Source: Prevotella sp.
Lineage (GTDB): Bacteria; Bacteroidota; Bacteroidia; Bacteroidales; Bacteroidaceae
Direction: 5' to 3'
Length of the DNA: 54,441 nt
NCBI GenBank assembly: GCA_017412705.1
Contig: JAFPWS010000030.1
Span: 1 to 54,441, forward strand
In this document: positions 13,701-22,926 of the stretch, piece after piece
Layout of the letters: each line of letters opens with the position of its first letter
Position numbering within the stretch: the stretch's first letter is position 1
The notes under the pieces: generated by a model
What the model saw: only the letters and a program-made list of their open reading frames with translations
Databases searched by the model: none
What the model was told of the DNA's origin: nothing
Translations under genes and position numbers: made by a program

Positions 13701-16334
13701 ATGAACAAAATAGATAACGTTAGGCCCGTTTCGAGCATCAAGCACGACGACAAGCGTGCAGCCATTCCCGATAGTGCCCATCAGGGAGAGGAACAGATGG
13801 CCATCAGCGGCATGCCAGAACAGAGTGAGTACGACATCTTCCGTCATGAGTTCCAGCGTGGTAGAGACCCGGAACTCTATTGGCTCAACAAGTATAAGAA
13901 TGATGATGAGGACAATCCTGACTATATGCCGCAACTGCGTACAGACATCCGAAGCCTGTATAAACATGAAGACATCCGTCCGGAGGCCATCATCGATAGT
14001 CTCTATGAACTGCATGAGCATAAGAGCGAGAGTGCCAAGCTACAGCTCGACTTGTTCGGTGATTTTGAGGAAGAGCAAGAGGATGAACTGGAACGATTGG
14101 CAGGCTACTACAAGCATAGCGACAACTGGCAGAATCGATTGATTCAAGGTGATAGCTTGTTGGTGATGAACTCCTTATTGAATCGTGAGGGCATGAAGGG
14201 GCAGGTACAATGCATCTACTTTGATCCGCCGTATGGCATTAAGTATGGTGGAAATTGGCAGATGAAGATAAATAGTACTAACGTCAAGGAGAGCGATGAC
14301 GGAATGACAGGTGAACCAGAAATGATAAAGGCTTATCGAGATACTTGGCTTGATGGTATTCATAGTTATCTATCTTACTTACGGGACAGATTAGTTATGG
14401 CTCGAGAACTATTAACTGAAAGTGGCTCCTGTTTTGTACAAATATCAGATGAGAATGTACATCTTGTGCGTAGCTTAATGGATGAAGTGTTTAGTAGTGA
14501 TAATTTTGTTGATCAGATAATTTATCAAAAAACGACGGGAGCAGGTAGCCCTGGCGAATTGACTGCCCCAGCATCTATTGCTGATTATATAATTTGGTAT
14601 GCAAAAGATAAAGCAAATCTTAAATATAGAAAGTTATTCGTTCCTAAAGAATATGGTGGTCAAGGAGGGGACGCATATAAATATATTGAATTGGAAAACG
14701 GTAAGAGATTATCAATTTCTCAATGGGAAAAAGACAATGATATATCATTTAACTACAGTAAACGTCCTAAAGGATCACGCGTCTATAGATTAAGCGATAT
14801 GCGTTCTCACTCAGGTGGTGATAATGCGAGATTTCCTATAATTATGGATGATAAGGAGTATAGGATAACCTCAGGAAGTTGGAAAACGAACGAAAAGGGA
14901 ATGTACAATCTTATCAAAAAAGGACGAGTGGTTTCTGGAGGAAACACTTTGACATATGTCAGATATTTAGATGATTTCCCTGTTCAAAACTTAACGAACT
15001 TATGGACTGATGTCTCAAGTAGTGTTGGTGACAAACTATATGTTGTACAGTCAAGTACAAAACCTGTTCAGCGTTGCATTCTTATGACAACAGATCCTGG
15101 CGACCTTGTTCTCGATCCAACATGTGGTAGCGGAACAACTGCATACGTTGCAGAGCAATGGGGACGCAGATGGATTACCATAGATACGAGTCGAATAGCG
15201 TTGAATATCGCCAAGAAGCGACTGACAACGGCAATCTTCCCTTACTACAAGACTCACGATGATAGCGAGAATCCCAATATCCGTAGAGGCTTTGTATATA
15301 AGAAAGTGCCTCATATCACATTGAAAGCTTTAGCCAACGATTTGCCTTTTGATGAAGAAACCCTTTACGACCAGCCAGAGGAGGATAAGAAGCGAATTCG
15401 TGTGAGTGGCCCATTTACCGTAGAGACCTTGCAAAGCCTTGATGTCAGTTCACCAGAGAGCTTGAATGACAAACAGAACGACTACGATGAATATGCTGCC
15501 TTTACGGAGCGCATCTTTAATAACTTGAAGGCTAATGGTATCCGTAATGGCGTGAAACAGCAACAGGCTGTGATGCACTCGATGGAGCATTTGGATGAAC
15601 CTTATCTGAATGCCAAGGGCTATTTTAAGATGGAGGATAGCACAGAGCATTGTGTCTACTTTATGATAGGCCCAAAATTTGGAACAGTTAGCAAGCACGC
15701 TGTGAACGAAGCCGTACGTGCTTTCCGTCAGCATCTGAACGAATCGAACTGGCTGGTGATACTCGGCTTCTCCTTTGAAGACAGCATTGAGAGTGGCGAG
15801 AACAAGGACTATAACTTTGGAACTTTCCAAGTGTCGAAGGTTCGCATGAGCGATGACCTGCTACAAGACGGTCTGCTAAAAAAAGATAAGAAAGCCGGCT
15901 CGTTTATCATCATTGGTGAGCCTGATATCAGCCTCGTCAACGACGGTAATGGCAAGTGTCATGTAGAGATCAACGGCATGGATATGTATGATCCCATCCA
16001 AGATGAGGTAAAAGCCCGCAACGTGAATGACATCGCCTATTGGGAGATGGACGACAACTATACGGGTGGTCTCTTCAAGGTGCGCAGTATCCACTTCTGC
16101 GGTGGCGACAAGAAAGACTTTGCCGTCTGGCGCAAAGGGCTCGATACGGTAGCCAAAGACCTAGCCAAGAAAAAGGCCGAGCGTACCCTTCGTTTAGAGT
16201 TCAACGATGAAATATGGGACACGCTCTACGACTTCAAGAGCGAGCCAATCCCCTACGAGCAGGGCAAGAAAATAGCCGTGCGTGTAGTCTCTCAGTTTGG
16301 CGAGGAAACAACAAAGGTTTTGACAATGGAATAA
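13701..16334 (+). CDS. type III-like adenine DNA methyltransferase (Mod)
   Basis: The 877-aa protein is a beta-class N6-adenine methyltransferase: catalytic motif IV DPPY (175-178) comes before the AdoMet-binding motif I (DPTCGSGTT, near 471-479). Between them lies the target-recognition region. A long C-terminal extension would contact the Res subunit. The gene ends two bases before the EVE-HNH gene starts. Base composition changes sharply: about 14240-15110 is strongly AT-rich with different codon use, exactly between motifs IV and I, whereas both flanks are near the genome average. This suggests that the specificity region was exchanged by recombination. I see no rightward promoter just upstream, so the gene may depend on read-through from Res across the antisense toxin pair. 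Confidence 0.85.
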   Translation: MNKIDNVRPVSSIKHDDKRAAIPDSAHQGEEQMAISGMPEQSEYDIFRHEFQRGRDPELYWLNKYKNDDEDNPDYMPQLRTDIRSLYKHEDIRPEAIIDSLYELHEHKSESAKLQLDLFGDFEEEQEDELERLAGYYKHSDNWQNRLIQGDSLLVMNSLLNREGMKGQVQCIYFDPPYGIKYGGNWQMKINSTNVKESDDGMTGEPEMIKAYRDTWLDGIHSYLSYLRDRLVMARELLTESGSCFVQISDENVHLVRSLMDEVFSSDNFVDQIIYQKTTGAGSPGELTAPASIADYIIWYAKDKANLKYRKLFVPKEYGGQGGDAYKYIELENGKRLSISQWEKDNDISFNYSKRPKGSRVYRLSDMRSHSGGDNARFPIIMDDKEYRITSGSWKTNEKGMYNLIKKGRVVSGGNTLTYVRYLDDFPVQNLTNLWTDVSSSVGDKLYVVQSSTKPVQRCILMTTDPGDLVLDPTCGSGTTAYVAEQWGRRWITIDTSRIALNIAKKRLTTAIFPYYKTHDDSENPNIRRGFVYKKVPHITLKALANDLPFDEETLYDQPEEDKKRIRVSGPFTVETLQSLDVSSPESLNDKQNDYDEYAAFTERIFNNLKANGIRNGVKQQQAVMHSMEHLDEPYLNAKGYFKMEDSTEHCVYFMIGPKFGTVSKHAVNEAVRAFRQHLNESNWLVILGFSFEDSIESGENKDYNFGTFQVSKVRMSDDLLQDGLLKKDKKAGSFIIIGEPDISLVNDGNGKCHVEINGMDMYDPIQDEVKARNVNDIAYWEMDDNYTGGLFKVRSIHFCGGDKKDFAVWRKGLDTVAKDLAKKKAERTLRLEFNDEIWDTLYDFKSEPIPYEQGKKIAVRVVSQFGEETTKVLTME

Positions 16335-16335
16335 T

Positions 16336-17415
16336 ATGAGATACTGGATAGTTCCAAGTAACGACAGTACCTTCCGTATTGGTGATGCTATTGCAGCACA
16401 AGACGGAATGGCAGACTGGAGGACCGATAAGTTCTCCGTAGGGGACATCGTATTCATCTACAAAACGATTCCTGAGAAGCGCATCCATTACAAGATGGAG
16501 GTCATTAAAGTGAAGATGATCTTTGACGAGGCTTTCGAACAGGAACCTTTCTGGACGGATAAAGATCAATATTATGTTGGAATCACATCCTTCTATGCCA
16601 GATTCAAATTGCTTGAAGAATATACGGATGATATCTTGTCGTTGCACCACCTGCACGAGCATGGCTATCAAGGCATACCCCGTAGCGTTAGGGAGGTTAA
16701 GGAGGAGGGACTGTTAGATTTTCTGCTGCACCCTCATCAGATGGTGAATGAGGATGTGTATGATGTGGACTACCCCGAAGACGACGATAAGCTCTACGAG
16801 GGGGCATTGGTCAGGGTGATGGCCAATAAATATGAGCGCAACCAAAAGGCTCGCAGGGAGTGTGTCGCCAAAAAAGGATATCTGTGTCAAGTCTGCGGGC
16901 GGAACTTCGAAACCATCTATGGAGAAATCGGTAAGAATTTCATTCATGTGCATCACTTAACTCCAATTTCTTCTATTGGAAAAGAATATCAGCTCAATGT
17001 AGATACAGACTTAGCACCAGTCTGTCCCAACTGTCACTATATGCTGCATCGGAAGGACCCACCTTACACGATTGCAGAATTGAAGGAAATATTAGCAAAG
17101 CAAAGTGAGACAGTAGAGACAAAACAGAAACGCAGAAAGAAGGCAGAAACTTTTTGGCTTCAAACTGATGTTAATATGCTGAGAGATGTTAATGAAGATT
17201 CAGATGTGCGCAGACTCATTCATAATATGATGGAGATGGACGGAGGCACGATGATGAAGAACATTACATCTGTATGCATCGGACAGTTTGCTGAGCGTTA
17301 TTACGGGATGAAGCCCAATGACTGGCGACATTTGATAGATGAATATGTACGCAAGGTAACTTCTCGTCCTAAGCTTCAGGAGGATGAAGTCTTCAGATTC
17401 GTGATGACAGGGTGA
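16336..17415 (+). CDS. EVE-domain HNH endonuclease
   Basis: The 359-aa protein has an N-terminal EVE/PUA-like fold (MRYWIVPSNDSTFRIGD, then FSVGDIVFIYK and MEVIKVKM, to about residue 100), a spacer, and an HNH nuclease: CQVCGRNFE, then HVHHLTPIS, then LAPVCPNCHYMLH (roughly 185-240). EVE domains bind modified bases, and EVE-HNH fusions are a known type of modification-dependent restriction enzyme. A charged C-terminal part of about 100 aa is of unknown role. The start lies 1 base after the Mod stop codon, so translation is probably coupled. Sitting behind a methyltransferase, it may read a different modification than the one Mod makes, or serve as the nuclease of the locus. Confidence 0.75.
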   Translation: MRYWIVPSNDSTFRIGDAIAAQDGMADWRTDKFSVGDIVFIYKTIPEKRIHYKMEVIKVKMIFDEAFEQEPFWTDKDQYYVGITSFYARFKLLEEYTDDILSLHHLHEHGYQGIPRSVREVKEEGLLDFLLHPHQMVNEDVYDVDYPEDDDKLYEGALVRVMANKYERNQKARRECVAKKGYLCQVCGRNFETIYGEIGKNFIHVHHLTPISSIGKEYQLNVDTDLAPVCPNCHYMLHRKDPPYTIAELKEILAKQSETVETKQKRRKKAETFWLQTDVNMLRDVNEDSDVRRLIHNMMEMDGGTMMKNITSVCIGQFAERYYGMKPNDWRHLIDEYVRKVTSRPKLQEDEVFRFVMTG

Positions 17416-17600
17416 CAAGAATGCACAGGAGATTATAACGCCACACTTCGGGATGACAAGGGACAGGAGAATGACATCTCAAGTTGCCGACACCTCTATA
17501 TTAGAATCCGAAATCAACCGCCTCGTCTATCATTGCAACGCACACCCTACACCTTCCGGTCAGAGAATCAGCTCCATGGCTTAACAGGGGAAGAAATCAA

Positions 17601-17637
17601 GCCCCCCTCCAGTCCTCGGGGAGGATGGGAGGGGGGC
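17601..17637. repeat. GC-rich palindromic intergenic repeat
   Basis: GCCCCCCTCC (17601-17610) and GGAGGGGGGC (17628-17637) are perfect inverse arms around an inner stem TCCTC/GAGGA. This is the type of imperfect palindrome scattered through Bacteroidetes intergenic regions. It lies between the converging EVE-HNH and rubrerythrin genes and may end both transcripts. The rest of 17416-17654 shows nothing I can name. Confidence 0.65.
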
Positions 17638-17654
17638 ATCTCTTGAGGCCGGCT

Positions 17655-18197
17655 TTAGTAGTTCTCGGCCTTGACCTGGAAGTAGGCCTGGGGATGGTCG
17701 CAGACTGGACAGACTTCGGGGGCCTTCTTGCCAATCACGATATGACCGCAGTTGGAGCATTGCCAGATGACGTCGCCGTCCTTGGTGAAGACGCGCTCCT
17801 TCTGCACGTTGTCCAACAGCTTGCGATAGCGCTCCTCGTGGGCTTTCTCGATGGCTGCGACGCCCTCGAACTTCTCGGCAATGTCGTCGAAGCCTTCTTC
17901 GCGGGCCTCACGGGCCATACGGGCATACATGTCGGTCCACTCGAAGTTCTCACCGTTGGCAGCAGCTTCCAGGTTCTCGGGGGTGCTCTTGATGGCGCCG
18001 CCCTCGAGCAGCTTGAACCACATCTTGGCGTGCTCCTTCTCGTTGGCTGCCGTCTCCTCGAAGATGGCGGCTATCTGTACGTAGCCGTCCTTCTTGGCCT
18101 TCGATGCCCAGTAGCTGTACTTGTTACGGGCCATTGACTCGCCTGCAAATGCTTCCTGCAGGTTCTTCTCTGTTTTGGTTCCTTTCAGTTCTTTCAT
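17655..18197 (-). CDS. rbr: rubrerythrin
   Basis: The 180-aa protein has the two parts of a rubrerythrin: a four-helix diiron domain with Glu ligands in [16 protein letters not shown] and the [14 protein letters not shown] helix, and a C-terminal rubredoxin-like iron site with two CxxC pairs (CSNCGH, and [11 protein letters not shown]). Rubrerythrins reduce hydrogen peroxide in the cytoplasm of anaerobes, using electrons from rubredoxin or NADH systems. Full family length. It follows the asparaginase gene by 20 bases on the same strand, so the two are probably on one transcript. Confidence 0.95.
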   Translation of the reverse strand: MKELKGTKTEKNLQEAFAGESMARNKYSYWASKAKKDGYVQIAAIFEETAANEKEHAKMWFKLLEGGAIKSTPENLEAAANGENFEWTDMYARMAREAREEGFDDIAEKFEGVAAIEKAHEERYRKLLDNVQKERVFTKDGDVIWQCSNCGHIVIGKKAPEVCPVCDHPQAYFQVKAENY

Positions 18198-18217
18198 AAT
18201 CGTATTTGTTTAAGTTG

Positions 18218-19246
18218 TTAAATGGTGATTTCGCCTCGTATGCTCTGGTTCATCATGTCGCGCACGGTGTCGGGGTCGTCGTAGTGTGACTGGAGGAACA
18301 TGAGCTTGGTGACGGCACTCTCCACCGTGGCGTCGTAGCCGCTGACGACGCCTGCCTGCTGCAGGTGGTAGCCCGTGTCGTAGCGCCCCATCTCGACCTT
18401 GCCCTGCATGCACTGGCTGATGTTGACGATGACCTTGCCATTGCTGGTGCCTTCGCGCAGGGCGTTGAGTAGCCAGGGGCTCTGGGGTGCGTTGCCGCTT
18501 CCGAAGGTTCGCATGACGATAGCCTTCAGGTTGGGGGTGTGGATGATGTGGCGGATGAGGTCTTCGCGGATGCCCGGGAAGAGGGAGAAGATGATGACGT
18601 TGTTGTCGAGCCGGAAGTGGGGCTTCACGTGCTTGCTCCAGTCGGGCTTCAGGATGCGCTCCTGATGGTAGCTGATGTTGACGCCGGCATCGACGAGGTG
18701 GGGGTAGTTGAACGACTCGAAGGCGTTGAACCCGTCGGCACTCTGCTTGGTGGTGCGGTTGCCGCGCAGTAGGTGGCCGTTGAAGTAGATGCCCACCTCG
18801 GGCACGAGGGCGTGTCCGTTAGCATCTTTGGCGGCGGCAATCTCGACGGCGGTGATGAGGTTCTCCTTGCCGTCGGTGCGCAGCTGGCCTATGGGCAGCT
18901 GTGAGCCGGTGAAGATGATGGGCTTGGTGAGGTTCTCCATCATATAGGAGAGGGCAGAGGCGGTATAGGCCATGGTGTCGGTGCCGTGCAGCACGACGAA
19001 GCCGTCGTAGTCGGCATAGCGGTCGGCAATGACGTGGCTCAGGTCGGTCCACAGGCGCGGCGACATGTCGCTGGAGTCGATGGGTGGGTGGAACTGGTAG
19101 GTGTCTATCTGCATGTCGAACTGTCTGAGTTCGGGCACGTTGAGCAGGAGGTGCTCGAAGTTGAAGGGCTCCAGGGCACCTGTCTGCGGGTTGCGGTTCA
19201 TACCGATGGTCCCGCCGGTGTATATCAGCAATACCTTACTCTGCAT
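18218..19246 (-). CDS. ansA: type I L-asparaginase
   Basis: This is a 342-aa cytoplasmic asparaginase, hydrolysing asparagine to aspartate and ammonia. Both catalytic Thr regions are present: LLIYTGGTIGM near the N-terminus and VVLHGTDTMAYTASAL in the first third. There is no signal peptide, in keeping with type I. Its start codon lies only 7 bases from the -7 box of its promoter (19254-19261), so the mRNA is probably leaderless or nearly so. It heads a two-gene unit with rubrerythrin. Confidence 0.92.
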   Translation of the reverse strand: MQSKVLLIYTGGTIGMNRNPQTGALEPFNFEHLLLNVPELRQFDMQIDTYQFHPPIDSSDMSPRLWTDLSHVIADRYADYDGFVVLHGTDTMAYTASALSYMMENLTKPIIFTGSQLPIGQLRTDGKENLITAVEIAAAKDANGHALVPEVGIYFNGHLLRGNRTTKQSADGFNAFESFNYPHLVDAGVNISYHQERILKPDWSKHVKPHFRLDNNVIIFSLFPGIREDLIRHIIHTPNLKAIVMRTFGSGNAPQSPWLLNALREGTSNGKVIVNISQCMQGKVEMGRYDTGYHLQQAGVVSGYDATVESAVTKLMFLQSHYDDPDTVRDMMNQSIRGEITI

Positions 19247-19253
19247 GGTTGTG

Positions 19254-19284
19254 CAAAAATACGGAATATATTCGGAACGGCAAA
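19254..19284 (-). promoter_or_regulatory. promoter of ansA-rbr
   Basis: Minus strand TTTG (19281-19284), 19 bases, TATTTTTG (19254-19261). The ATG at 19244-19246 is only 7 bases from the end of the -7 box. Confidence 0.7.
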
Positions 19285-19305
19285 ATAAAAACGGCGGAAT
19301 TTTTT

Positions 19306-20535
19306 CTACCGCGTGTAGAAATCGATGAGTCGCCGGAGGGCTTGCTGGCAGACGGGACAGAACTCGGGGTGCTCGTTGGTGCGCATGCGGCAGTCTTTCT
19401 GTGAGCGCCAGACGCCCTTGCTGAGATAGCCGCCGCCTTCGACGACGCCAGCCTGGCGGGCGTCAATCAGGTCCTGCCACTTGGGCTGCTCGGGATGTGT
19501 CGTGAGATTGGGTTCCCAGGGTTCTGTGTCGCTGAAGTACATGGGGTCGGCGTCGCCGTAGGGGTACTCGTCGCCCAGCCCACCGAAGGAGTGTCCGAAC
19601 TCGTGCACCACCACGGGGCGGAAGTGCTTGCCCCGGGTGTAGCTCAGGTTATAGGAGTTGTAGATGCCGCCTCCGCCGTAGTGGCTGGTGTTGGCCAGGA
19701 TGATGATGTGCTCGTAGGGGACGGCGCTGAGCACGTCGTGCAGGAGCTTCAGGTGCAGGGTCGTCAGATAGCGCCTGCTGTAGAAGGTGTCGAAGTGCGA
19801 GGCCAGGGCGGTATTGCGCCAGACGCCTTCGCCGGGCTGGCTGACGTCGGTGTCCTTGGACGGCGAGAGGACGGCAACGATGTTGAAGCGGTCTCTCATG
19901 GAGGTGAATGGCTCGTGCTGGAACATCGACTCCATGGCTGTCTGGCAGTCGGCAAGGAACTGGGGCATCTGCTCCTCGGTATATCCCTCGGCGACGTAGG
20001 CAATATGGATGCAGCGTGTGGTGTCGGCAGCCTGCTGGAGTGTCTTGAAGGGGGTGTGTTCCTTGGGCCGGCGAATCAGGATGTCTCGTGGGTCTACCTG
20101 ATGGCGGAGTTGTGCCATCACCCGGTCGTGGTAGTCGTACAGCTCAACCATGACATCGACAGCATGGCGGGGGTAGGGCATGAGGAATACGTTCTCGAAG
20201 GCGCGGGCTGTATGTTTGGCCTCGTCGGTAGCCAGCCACTCCTGGAAGAGGGTGGAGAAGGAGTGCCGGTAGAGGGTGTCGCCTGTCTGCGGGTCGGTAA
20301 CGGTCAGCTGTCCGTTGCCCTTGAGCGGCAGCTCTGCCAGACGGTGCTTTCTGCCGTACCAGCGTGGCGTCATGGACAACTCGTCGACGAAGATGTGCTG
20401 TCGGGCGGTATCGCCGGCAAAGATATAGTCAAGGCGCAGGGTTGAGTCGCAGAAGTGTCGGCTGAACGTCTGGGCGTGCCCTTCCTGGGTGGAAAGGAGG
20501 AATAGCGCAATGAGGTATGTGACGATTCTTTTCAT
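19306..20535 (-). CDS. secreted M64 (IgA peptidase-type) metallopeptidase
   Basis: From the ATG at 20535 the product is 409 aa with a clear signal peptide (MKRIVTYLIALFLLSTQEGHA). The zinc site HEFGHSFGGLGDEY holds the HExxH and the downstream acidic ligand of the M64 family, whose first members cut immunoglobulin A; the true substrate here is unknown. Typical Bacteroidales members are of similar size. An N-terminal beta domain occupies the first 150 residues or so. The 97 codons upstream in the same frame overlap folK and were rejected. The start overlaps the folK stop by 4 bases (ATGA), so it is coupled to folK, the end of a long leftward series. Confidence 0.88.
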   Translation of the reverse strand: MKRIVTYLIALFLLSTQEGHAQTFSRHFCDSTLRLDYIFAGDTARQHIFVDELSMTPRWYGRKHRLAELPLKGNGQLTVTDPQTGDTLYRHSFSTLFQEWLATDEAKHTARAFENVFLMPYPRHAVDVMVELYDYHDRVMAQLRHQVDPRDILIRRPKEHTPFKTLQQAADTTRCIHIAYVAEGYTEEQMPQFLADCQTAMESMFQHEPFTSMRDRFNIVAVLSPSKDTDVSQPGEGVWRNTALASHFDTFYSRRYLTTLHLKLLHDVLSAVPYEHIIILANTSHYGGGGIYNSYNLSYTRGKHFRPVVVHEFGHSFGGLGDEYPYGDADPMYFSDTEPWEPNLTTHPEQPKWQDLIDARQAGVVEGGGYLSKGVWRSQKDCRMRTNEHPEFCPVCQQALRRLIDFYTR

Positions 20536-20885
20536 TGGATGTCGGGGAGCAGTTGTCGGATATAGGGACGGGGCCAGTCCTTTTCGTGGAACCGCTGGCC
20601 GTCGTATTGCATAAGGTCGAGGTCGAGTGTGACGCAGTCGCGGGTGCGGCGCGTCTCGGCCTCGATGGCTTTCAACTGTTGTTCCAGCGCCGGTGCTGAC
20701 AGGGTTGTGGAGGCTGCGACGAGCCGGTTCATGTAGAAGAGGCCGGTGGCATGGATGTCCTCGGTCCAGAGCTTGCGGCTGAAGCGCAGGGGCTGCAGGC
20801 ATGCCGCCAGCCGCTCGGAGGCCCATTGGATATGGACTGCCGGCAGGTAGCAGGAGCCGAGGGCTATGATGACGTCGTGAGTCAT
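20532..20885 (-). CDS. folK: FolK-like HPPK, short form
   Basis: The 117-aa protein has features of 6-hydroxymethyl-7,8-dihydropterin pyrophosphokinase: an opening DVIIALGS strand and the signature RDCVTLDLDLMQYDGQ followed by WPRPYIRQLLPDI. FolK normally has about 140-160 residues and the motif HxRxxxRPW; this one lacks part of the middle, so it may be a divergent short HPPK or a paralogue with reduced activity. It lies 6 bases downstream of fbp and overlaps the M64 start by 4 bases, hence co-transcribed with both. Confidence 0.65.
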   Translation of the reverse strand: MTHDVIIALGSCYLPAVHIQWASERLAACLQPLRFSRKLWTEDIHATGLFYMNRLVAASTTLSAPALEQQLKAIEAETRRTRDCVTLDLDLMQYDGQRFHEKDWPRPYIRQLLPDIQ

Positions 20886-20891
20886 GGCGGC

Positions 20892-22892
20892 TTACTTCTT
20901 TTCTTTCAGTATGCCGTGACGATAGGCATAGAGCAGGTCGCGCAGGTCGGCAATCTGGGCGCGCAGCTCGTCGCCCTTGTCTGTATCGGCCACCAGCATG
21001 CGGTGGGCCGACAACTCTACCAGCTGTGTGGTGGACTTGATGTCGATGCCGCGCTGGATGGCATCACGGGCACTTGTGAACGGCTCGTGCTGTACGAGCT
21101 GGAAACCGCGAGAGTGGTACACCAGCGTGTAGCCGGCAATGCCGGTCTCCTTGTGATAGGCCTCGCTGAAGCCGCCGTCGATGACCATCAGCTTGCCGTT
21201 GGCCTTGATGGGGTTCTCGCCCTTCGAGGCATGTACGGGCACGTGGCCGTTGATGATGTGGCGGTTCTCGCCCTTCACACCGAAGGCGTCGAGGATGCGG
21301 TCGCAGACCGCCTCGTTGTCGCGCAGCTGGAAGTAGTAGCCTTTCTCCTCCTTATAGGTCGTCTTGTCGGTAAGGAAGTAGCGCTCGAAGGTAGCCATCT
21401 TCGACTTGTCGAAGAGAGGTGAGTCCTTGCCGCACCACAGGTAGAGGAAGTAGTCGCGGGCATAGAGCCGCAGCTCGTTGTCGGTATCGTTCTGGAAGGC
21501 TGCGCGTACCAGCATGCCGATGTTGTGCATAAGCTCGTGGCCGCTGTACTTATGGCCGTCGTAGAGTGCCACCTCCTTCAGGCTGCCGTCCTCGTTGAGG
21601 GGGCAGGAGGCGTGGAACAGGAGGTTCTGGTTGAAGATGCTGTACATGCAGCCGTGCGACAGCAGCATCTTGATGTGCTTGCGCAGCTTCTCGCAGACGC
21701 GGAACGAGTGGTGCAGCTTCTCCATGAGCTGTGACTCTTCCTCCGTGAGCTCGTTGGGATTATTGGGGTCGACGGTGGGGAAATGGCATGAGGACATCTC
21801 GTACTCCTGGCCGTCGATGGTGCAGACACCACGTTCGTAGTCGATATGCTGCAGCAGACAGCGGTTTTCCATCTGCCACTCGGGGCGGCGGTGGAAGATT
21901 TGTGCTTCCTTCTTGAACTGGATGACGGAGATGGCCTTGTGCATCTGGGCTGTCAGGCGCATAGTCTTCTCGTCGAGCGTATTGCCCTGCAGCAGCCTGG
22001 GCATGAACTCCTCGCAGGGGTCGTCGCCATAGGTGTCCATCGCAAAGGTGGCCAGCGGGACGAGGTTGATGCCGTAGCCTTCCTCGAGGGTTGCCAGATT
22101 GGCATACCGCAGCGACAGTCGCAGCACGTTGCAGATGCAGGCATTGTTGCCGGCACAGGCGCCCATCCACAGCATGTCGTGGTTGCCCCACTGGATGTCC
22201 CATGAGTGGTACTGCCGCAGGGTGTCCAGAATGATGTGGGCTCCGGAGCCGCGGTCGTAGATGTCGCCAAGGATGTGCAGCTGGTCGATGGCCAGTCGCT
22301 GGATGACGTTACAGATGGCTACGATGAAGTCGTCGGCACGGCCTGTCGAAATGATGGAGTCTACAATGCCGTTGACGTAGGCCGCCTTGTCCTGGTCGTC
22401 GCTGCGCTCATGCATCAGCTCTTCGATGATATAGGAAAAGTCGGGGGGTAGCGACTTGCGCACCTTGGAGTGGGAGTACTTGGAGGCCACATCGCGGCAG
22501 ACCAGCACCAGACGGTGGATGGTGATGTGATACCAGTCTTCTATGTCCTCCATCTCCACGTCCTTGATAAGCTCCAGCTTTTCTTCGGGATAATAGATCA
22601 GCGTACACAACTCGCGAATCTTTGAGTCGCGGATGTAGCCTTTGAACAGTTCGCTGACCTTACGGCGGATGTTTCCCGAGGCGTTCTTAAGCACATGCTT
22701 GAAAGCCTGGCTCTCGCCATGCAGGTCGGCCAGGAAGTGTTCCGTACCCTTTGGCAGGTTCAGGATGGCTTCCAGGTTGATAATCTCTGTTGCCGCAGCC
22801 GCTATCGTGGGGAACGATGTGGAGAGCAACTGCAGGTAGTGCATATCACGATTGAGAAACTTCTCTCTCTGAGAGTGTGTCGATGCAATCAT
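20892..22892 (-). CDS. fbp: class III fructose-1,6-bisphosphatase
   Basis: The 666-aa protein is the large class III (Firmicutes/Bacteroidetes) enzyme that removes the 1-phosphate from fructose 1,6-bisphosphate in gluconeogenesis. The metallophosphatase motifs are evident: FLADLHGESQAF, LHILGDIYDRGSGAH, WDIQWGNHDMLWMGA and INGHVPVHASKGENP with the HxH-type ligand. Full length for the class (640-670 aa). It is the first of a tight fbp-folK-M64 run; the glycosyltransferase gene upstream ends 34 bases before it. No clear promoter was seen in that gap. Confidence 0.95.
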   Translation of the reverse strand: MIASTHSQREKFLNRDMHYLQLLSTSFPTIAAAATEIINLEAILNLPKGTEHFLADLHGESQAFKHVLKNASGNIRRKVSELFKGYIRDSKIRELCTLIYYPEEKLELIKDVEMEDIEDWYHITIHRLVLVCRDVASKYSHSKVRKSLPPDFSYIIEELMHERSDDQDKAAYVNGIVDSIISTGRADDFIVAICNVIQRLAIDQLHILGDIYDRGSGAHIILDTLRQYHSWDIQWGNHDMLWMGACAGNNACICNVLRLSLRYANLATLEEGYGINLVPLATFAMDTYGDDPCEEFMPRLLQGNTLDEKTMRLTAQMHKAISVIQFKKEAQIFHRRPEWQMENRCLLQHIDYERGVCTIDGQEYEMSSCHFPTVDPNNPNELTEEESQLMEKLHHSFRVCEKLRKHIKMLLSHGCMYSIFNQNLLFHASCPLNEDGSLKEVALYDGHKYSGHELMHNIGMLVRAAFQNDTDNELRLYARDYFLYLWCGKDSPLFDKSKMATFERYFLTDKTTYKEEKGYYFQLRDNEAVCDRILDAFGVKGENRHIINGHVPVHASKGENPIKANGKLMVIDGGFSEAYHKETGIAGYTLVYHSRGFQLVQHEPFTSARDAIQRGIDIKSTTQLVELSAHRMLVADTDKGDELRAQIADLRDLLYAYRHGILKEKK

Positions 22893-22926
22893 AGGCGTAG
22901 TGTTATTGATAGTTGGTGGTTATTTC

